NCBI GenBank assembly: GCA_024278035.1
Contig: JAJRUA010000325.1
Span: forward strand, 1-9,299
Direction: 5' to 3'
Source of the DNA: Planctomycetota bacterium
GTDB lineage: Bacteria; Planctomycetota; Planctomycetia; Pirellulales; Lacipirellulaceae
DNA length: 9,299 nt
Shown: in pieces, positions 5,981-9,299 of the stretch
Layout: each line of letters begins with the position of its first letter
Position numbering within the stretch: position 1 is the stretch's first letter
Notes under the pieces: generated by a model
What the model saw: the letters and a program-made list of their open reading frames with translations, nothing else
Database searches by the model: none
What the model was told of the DNA's origin: nothing
Position numbers and translations under genes: made by a program

Positions 5981-7483
5981 CTACGCGGTGCGTAGGGCCG
6001 CTTTGACGCGACGGATCGCTTCTTGGAGGTTGCCTGCGCTGCCGCTGAGTTGGGTTGGGGCGTTGTCAGCCAGTAGTCGCTCGACCCGATGGTGGGCGGA
6101 GATCACGGTCGAATGGCTCCGCCGACCAAAGTGATCGCCAATCTCGCTCCAGGCACTGCCGGTCATTTTTCGGGAAAGCCACATTGCGAGCATTCGTGGT
6201 TCAGAGCAGCTTTTCGTCCGCTTGCTCGATTTCAGTGCGGCGGCATCCACGCCAAACACGCCGCAAACAGCTTTCTCAATATCGACGATCCGCACAGGTG
6301 GCGTTGCCAATCGGTTCAGGTCCGCAGCGACCTGTTCGGCAAGTTCGGCGTCGAGGGGTCGGTCGAACGTTTCGTGGAGCAGCAGCATCCGGTTGAGCGC
6401 GCCGCCAGCTTCGCGGGCTCCGCCTGAGAGTTGACGGGCCAAAACTTGCACCGCCTCTTCTGGCAAGAGAGCCTCTCGCTCTTTGCAGCACGTCGTCCAA
6501 CCTTCAGGCACCTCGGTCTTTCTCGGCCGCTGGATGCTTTCTGAGCGGTTCTGAAATAAGCTCTTCGCCGCCCGACGGATCAACTCGGCACGGGCCCCAG
6601 TGTCGGGTAGCCCCAGCTCGACGGCGATGCCCCCCGATAGTCGGGAGATGATTTCGGGGCCCAGCCCTCGCAGTTCGTTCAGGCTACGATCGCTCGTCAG
6701 CACGATACGGGCTCCCTCATTCGTCAGCACATCGATCGAATGCTGTAGCTCTTCGATGGTTCGCTCTTTACCGAGCAATTGGTGGACGTTGTCGAGCAGC
6801 AAGAGGCCGACTCCCCGGTGTTTTTGGCGGAAGCTGGGAAGGCCGCCCCCTCGGATTGCTTCGACAAAGGAGACCAAGAACTGTTCGGCGGTGAGCCGCA
6901 GCACCCGCCGGCGTCCGGCACGGGCCGCCGTGGCCATGGCCTTCAAGAGATGCGTCTTGCCCGTGCCCGAGGGACCCCACAACAGAGCGGGACTTGCCGC
7001 AAGATCGCCCGCCATGATACGGCGGCAGATTCTCGTCGCCTCGGCGGTCGAGGGGCTGACGACCCAGTCGGCCAAAGGATCCGTCTGCGAAGGGCTTGCC
7101 GTTCGCTTGGCCGCCGTTCGCTTGGCCCCTGTGGGGACAGGAGCGACTGGAGAGGCAGAGGTGACGCCAGGTCGTGTAGCCGAACGTTTTGCAGGGGCTG
7201 ACGTTGCAGGAGCTGCACTGGCTGGCTTGACGGCGTACGTCAGCGGTGGCGGGTTGGTCCCGCCCAATTGGCCGAGCGCTTCTTGCAACTCACTGCCGAA
7301 CTGCTTCCGCACCAAGTCGCGCTCAAAAGACGATCCGACAACGATCCGTAACTCCTGACCGGCACGCTCGATTCGGACCGTACCGCCCAGCTCTCCTTTG
7401 CCAAACCATGTGGCGTATCGTTGCTCGCCAACCCGGTCTCGGATTGCCTCGCGGAACGCCTCTAGATTGCAGCTACCATCCAT
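5981..7483 (-). CDS. dnaA: DnaA-family replication initiator (DnaA or diverged paralogue)
   Basis: 500 residues with DnaA architecture. Domain I spans about 1-80, a disordered Ala/Pro/Lys-rich linker 85-135, AAA+ domain III 140-370, and DNA-binding domain IV 390-500. Walker A is G-P-S-G-T-G-K-T (170-177), sensor 1 L-T-S-D-R (262-266), box VII arginine Arg281, sensor 2 G-A-L-N-R (361-365). Domain IV has P-R-M-L-A-M-W-L-S-R followed by F-G-R-R-S-H-S-T-V (452-460), matching the DnaA signature F-G-G-R-D-H-T-T-V. Departures are notable: Walker B reads L-L-L-L-D-N instead of the usual D-D pair, Asp of the signature R-D-H is Ser, and about 25 extra residues lie near 310-338. It binds origin DNA and ATP to start replication if it is the true initiator; planctomycetes can carry more than one DnaA-like protein. 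Start at the ATG at 7483 is supported by AGGA eight bases upstream. Confidence 0.88.
   Translation of the reverse strand: MDGSCNLEAFREAIRDRVGEQRYATWFGKGELGGTVRIERAGQELRIVVGSSFERDLVRKQFGSELQEALGQLGGTNPPPLTYAVKPASAAPATSAPAKRSATRPGVTSASPVAPVPTGAKRTAAKRTASPSQTDPLADWVVSPSTAEATRICRRIMAGDLAASPALLWGPSGTGKTHLLKAMATAARAGRRRVLRLTAEQFLVSFVEAIRGGGLPSFRQKHRGVGLLLLDNVHQLLGKERTIEELQHSIDVLTNEGARIVLTSDRSLNELRGLGPEIISRLSGGIAVELGLPDTGARAELIRRAAKSLFQNRSESIQRPRKTEVPEGWTTCCKEREALLPEEAVQVLARQLSGGAREAGGALNRMLLLHETFDRPLDAELAEQVAADLNRLATPPVRIVDIEKAVCGVFGVDAAALKSSKRTKSCSEPRMLAMWLSRKMTGSAWSEIGDHFGRRSHSTVISAHHRVERLLADNAPTQLSGSAGNLQEAIRRVKAALRTA
7099..7128 (-). repeat. Two 15-bp tandem units in the DnaA linker
   Basis: Units 7099-7113 and 7114-7128 match at 14 of 15 positions and encode the tandem A-K-R-T-A in the disordered linker between DnaA domains I and III. 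They adjoin a short palindrome (7087-7106) related to one in the pseudopilin gene. Confidence 0.6.
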
Positions 7484-7491
7484 GAATCACA

Positions 7492-7495
7492 TCCT
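7492..7495 (-). promoter_or_regulatory. Shine-Dalgarno site of the dnaA-like gene
   Basis: On the minus strand AGGA is followed by eight bases (tgtgattc) and then the ATG. It is the clearest ribosome binding site in the window, and it fixes the start at 7483. Confidence 0.6.
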
Positions 7496-7673
7496 GTGCC
7501 CAATGTACGCAACGTCACTGTAGCGAGAGCCCGCCTTCTTGGCGCGCTTCGGATGGCGACCTTGTTACCCGGGGGGATTTCGATCGGTATAACCGCTCAA
7601 AAAACCGCCCTGAAGGTCGCCGCTACCCGTGCGACTGGCCCCTACGGAGCGAAGGGACCGCGTACTTTGATAA

Positions 7674-7711
7674 GCCTGTCTGCCGACCATAAAGGGTCAG
7701 GCAGACGAGGC
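7674..7711. repeat. Bulged stem-loop upstream of dnaA
   Basis: The left arm gcctgtctgccgacc pairs with the right arm gggtcaggcagacgaggc in three blocks (GCCT/AGGC, GTCTGCC/GGCAGAC, GACC/GGTC), separated by single-base bulges and with a short A-rich loop. This is more paired than chance would usually give and looks like folded RNA. No U-tract follows on either strand. Confidence 0.55.
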
Positions 7712-7720
7712 GTTTCCAAT

Positions 7721-7769
7721 GTCGTTTGAAGGGCCGATTCTACGCTTGCTAGCAACGCTGTCAAACGAC
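7721..7769. repeat. 9-bp perfect inverted repeat enclosing a 10-bp palindrome
   Basis: GTCGTTTGA (7721-7729) and TCAAACGAC (7761-7769) are perfect complements with 31 nt between them. Inside lies the palindrome TTGCTAGCAA (7746-7755). On the plus strand the right arm is followed by TTTATT, so weak termination of plus-strand transcripts is possible. A protein-binding site is an alternative. Confidence 0.5.
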
Positions 7770-7954
7770 TTTATTGAGGCAGGGGAAAACTACGGCGGGA
7801 AGACGTAGAAAGTCCGTCGAAACTCGGTCGGCTCGCTCTTTCAACAGACCGAACTTGCAGCACAGCGATTGGGGATAAGTGGTTGAGTAAGCAAAAATGC
7901 AGGGCGAATCGGGTGCCGTAAGGCCCAGGAGTTTTTGTGAATTCGGAATTTGGA

Positions 7955-7970
7955 ATGCGGATATGCGGAT
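7955..7970 (+). repeat. 8-bp direct tandem repeat (ATGCGGAT x2)
   Basis: Two exact adjacent copies of ATGCGGAT lie in the AT-richer segment downstream of the GNAT gene. Each contains tgcggata/t, which is only distantly like a DnaA box read on the other strand. Confidence 0.5.
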
Positions 7971-8017
7971 AGCAGAATAATTCGCAAGCGACTGGCGAAC
8001 CGGCCTGCCGACGGCTT

Positions 8018-8962
8018 TCACCGCACGTAAACGAACCGGCGGGTCCACGTAATAAAACCAGCAGCCTCGTAGAGCCGCCTGGCAGGCCCGTTGGTGGAAT
8101 CGACGGCAACCACCAACTGGTCGGCCCCCCGACAGGCGGAGACACGGATCGCTTCAGCTACGATCGCCTGGCCCAATCGTTGGCCACGGGCGTGAGGGGC
8201 AACTCCCATGTAAACCAGCTCGTACTGCTGTGAAGCGGGGTGTTCCGTGAGCAACAACACTCCATCATCCTGGGAGCCCTTGGCACTATGGGGAGCTTTT
8301 GCATGCCGAACAAAGAACCAATCGCTCGGCTTGTACTGCCCCGTTGATCGGTAGCCGGCCAGCATGTCTTCTTGATCGCGGCGTCCCTCCATCCCAGGAC
8401 AATCGAGACTATCCACGTAGGTTGCCTGAAGGGCCCGCTTGAGCCGATTGAACTCCGATTCTTGGTAGGGTTCGAACTGAAACGCGTCGGGGACTGAAGG
8501 GAGGGCCTCTTCTGCTTTCAGGCCACGGCCCATGTAGAGTAGCTCCGCCATTCGTTGGAACCCAACCTTCAGGAGCGACCGGATTCGGGGGTCGTCGTCC
8601 ACCTCAAAGAGGGCCTGCACCAGGACCACTCGGGCAGTTTCGGCACGGTGGAGGGCCTCTGTAAGAAGGCCATCGACAATGCTAGTAACGATGCCATCGG
8701 GGGCGTCGTCGGTCGTCTCTGGGGGCCAAAGGGCGGCGGCTTGGCCTGGGCTCGGCTGAGCCCAGGTTGCCCCGACGATGCCTGCCGAAGTCCGTGCGAC
8801 GATCAGGGCATCGAGGGCCCCCAGGCGCTCAGGCGGCTGTGCCGCAACCGCATCAATCAGCCCACTTCGTGCCGACGGAGCGACCCCCTGTAGCACCAGC
8901 TCTATTGCTGGGCGTTGTTCTGCGGGCGTAGCGACACCGATTTGGAACGGTGGGTTTTGCAT
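8018..8962 (-). CDS. GNAT-family N-acetyltransferase, double-domain length
   Basis: 314 residues, about twice a single GNAT domain. The C-terminal half (about 160-314) has a clear acetyl-CoA site: strand L-V-Y-M-G-V-A-P (249-256), the pyrophosphate loop A-R-G-Q-R-L-G (258-264), then V-D-S-T-N-G-P-A-R-R-L-Y-E-A-A-G-F (287-303), the motif B/terminal region. The N-terminal half is probably a degenerate GNAT fold without the R/Q-x-x-G-x-G/A loop, an arrangement known from mycothiol synthase MshD and other tandem GNATs. It transfers an acetyl group to an amine, substrate unknown, in the cytoplasm. ATG at 8962 sits about one base after the predicted transcription start of the promoter at 8970-8998, so the mRNA may be leaderless; no Shine-Dalgarno site is present. 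It follows the gene at 8995-9299 with 32 bp between, so read-through from that gene is also possible. Confidence 0.85.
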   Translation of the reverse strand: MQNPPFQIGVATPAEQRPAIELVLQGVAPSARSGLIDAVAAQPPERLGALDALIVARTSAGIVGATWAQPSPGQAAALWPPETTDDAPDGIVTSIVDGLLTEALHRAETARVVLVQALFEVDDDPRIRSLLKVGFQRMAELLYMGRGLKAEEALPSVPDAFQFEPYQESEFNRLKRALQATYVDSLDCPGMEGRRDQEDMLAGYRSTGQYKPSDWFFVRHAKAPHSAKGSQDDGVLLLTEHPASQQYELVYMGVAPHARGQRLGQAIVAEAIRVSACRGADQLVVAVDSTNGPARRLYEAAGFITWTRRFVYVR

Positions 8963-8969
8963 GGTGCCG

Positions 8970-8998
8970 ATTGTACCGATCCGGTGAGCTTTCGTCAG
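8970..8998 (-). promoter_or_regulatory. Sigma70-like promoter of the GNAT gene, predicting a leaderless mRNA
   Basis: On the minus strand CTGACG (8998-8993, 4 of 6 matches to TTGACA) is followed by exactly 17 nt and TACAAT (8975-8970, 5 of 6 matches to TATAAT). Transcription would start about six or seven bases later, near 8963, at the ATG at 8962. The -35 element overlaps the TGA stop (8997-8995) of the upstream gene. Confidence 0.5.
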
Positions 8999-9299
8999 TT
9001 CGGCCAGCGGAACCGATTGCGATACCCCTGGAGCGGGGCGATGTCTTTATTGAGCTTTCCGGGCGTATGAGAGACGGTCGTCCCCTTGACTCCGCCGTTG
9101 GCGGCATCGGCTGCTGAAGTCGTTGGCTCCGCTTCCGTTAGCACGGGAGCCGGCTTTTGCAGATCATCGGGCACAACCGAACGAGAGGGAAACACGGGTT
9201 TGCCCGGTGGCTTGGGGCGTGGCATGCCGGCAATCTGTGGCAGGCCCGTCTTCGTGTCTGCTAAACCGGGCAAATCGAGTCGCGGGGGCGCTTGGGGGG
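8995..9299 (-). CDS. C-terminal end of an unrecognised proline-rich protein, 5' end off the right edge
   Basis: The frame is open from the right edge to the TGA at 8995-8997, about 100 residues in the window, with no in-window start needed. It is rich in Pro, Ala, Lys and Thr (for example P-R-P-K-P-P-G-K-P), low in hydrophobic runs, and ends G-Y-R-N-R-F-R-W-P-N. I recognise no domain. Codon third positions are G/C-rich like those of the neighbouring genes, which supports real coding. The composition suggests a disordered tail, as in secreted or envelope proteins, but the domain it belongs to is outside the window. It is oriented with the GNAT gene and could be co-transcribed with it. Confidence 0.55.
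   Translation of the reverse strand, partial: PQAPPRLDLPGLADTKTGLPQIAGMPRPKPPGKPVFPSRSVVPDDLQKPAPVLTEAEPTTSAADAANGGVKGTTVSHTPGKLNKDIAPLQGYRNRFRWPN

Larger units (their letters stand above)
7484..8017. other. 534-bp intergenic region rich in inverted repeats
   Basis: No convincing gene lies here: short open frames on both strands lack family features and cross the inverted repeats. Between 7555 and 7852 I count six stem-loops in series: 7555-7563 with 7613-7621 (9 bp), 7637-7643 with 7653-7659 (6 of 7), 7674-7711, 7721-7729 with 7761-7769 (9 bp), 7790-7794 with 7804-7808 (5 bp), and 7824-7829 with 7847-7852 (6 bp). The right part (7930-7985) is more AT-rich, with an 8-bp tandem repeat at 7955-7970. 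One sequence at 7870-7878 (tggggataa) is a single mismatch from a DnaA box. The region could be a long dnaA leader, a structured RNA gene, or a control region. Confidence 0.5.

Noticed and set aside
7496..7729. Small plus-strand gene upstream of dnaA
   Set aside because: It crosses three inverted repeats, has no recognisable motif, and no ribosome binding site.
7783..7960. RNase P RNA or signal recognition particle RNA, because of the gaaagtccg stretch
   Set aside because: The conserved flanking RNase P helices and the SRP GGAAGCAG-type loop are absent; the resemblance is limited to a few bases.
7484..8017. Chromosome origin (oriC) next to dnaA
   Set aside because: Only one near-perfect DnaA box (7870-7878, one mismatch) and no cluster of boxes or clear AT-rich unwinding element; neighbours are not dnaN, recF or gyrB. 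GC-skew over the full chromosome would decide.
7761..8145. Minus-strand small genes at the GNAT 3' end
   Set aside because: The frames overlap the GNAT coding region or low-complexity AT-rich sequence, and the proteins look random.
1..9299. CRISPR array, transposase, integrase or tRNA attachment site
   Set aside because: No evenly spaced repeats, no transposase or recombinase motifs, and no tRNA-like cloverleaf were seen in either strand.

Overview
This is a GC-rich bacterial chromosome segment with compact, mostly unidirectional gene clusters. Several features suggest a planctomycete, probably near the Pirellulales: a pseudopilin with an R-R-G-L-T-L-V-E type leader, a CbxX-type AAA+ ATPase ending in a CPxC...CPxC zinc ribbon, a diverged DnaA with an F-G-R-R-S-H-S-T-V signature, and weak or absent Shine-Dalgarno sites at several starts. 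The lineage is an inference from family knowledge, not from a search.

Layout, left to right. (1) 1-918, minus: 5' part of a type II secretion/type IV-like pseudopilin gene that runs off the left edge. Its leader is built from five 18-bp tandem repeats, and a good sigma70-like promoter lies upstream at 982-1010. (2) 1137-2375, plus: an M20 (ArgE/DapE/ACY1) metallopeptidase with all metal ligands. (3) 2439-4091, minus and convergent: a CbxX/CfxQ AAA+ ATPase with a helical, possibly TerB-like N-terminus and a C-terminal zinc ribbon. Related hairpin repeats (2402-2453 and 4157-4190) sit just past both ends of this gene. (4) 4283-5951, plus: a tight three-gene operon of isochorismatase-like hydrolase, MntR and SGNH hydrolase, with two ATGA stop/start overlaps. 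(5) 5981-7483, minus: a DnaA-family initiator or paralogue. (6) 7484-8017: a 534-bp gap with at least six inverted repeats but no convincing gene. (7) 8018-8962, minus: a GNAT acetyltransferase of double-domain length whose promoter predicts a leaderless mRNA. (8) 8995-9299, minus: the C-terminal end of an unrecognised proline-rich protein that runs off the right edge.

How the genes might work together. The clearest functional unit is the operon at 4283-5951. There, a Mn-sensing repressor with a complete MntR ligand set is translationally coupled to two small hydrolases rather than to a manganese transporter. An imperfect dyad just before the first start codon is a candidate operator. The DnaA-like gene has a strong Shine-Dalgarno site and a long, structured upstream region that could be its leader, a small RNA, or a control region. 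The pseudopilin, peptidase and AAA+ genes look like independent transcription units.

I do not see a complete defence system, CRISPR array, integrase or insertion sequence. The most unusual items are the repeated prepilin leader, the AAA+/zinc-ribbon gene bounded by related hairpins, the MntR-hydrolase operon, and the run of inverted repeats upstream of dnaA.
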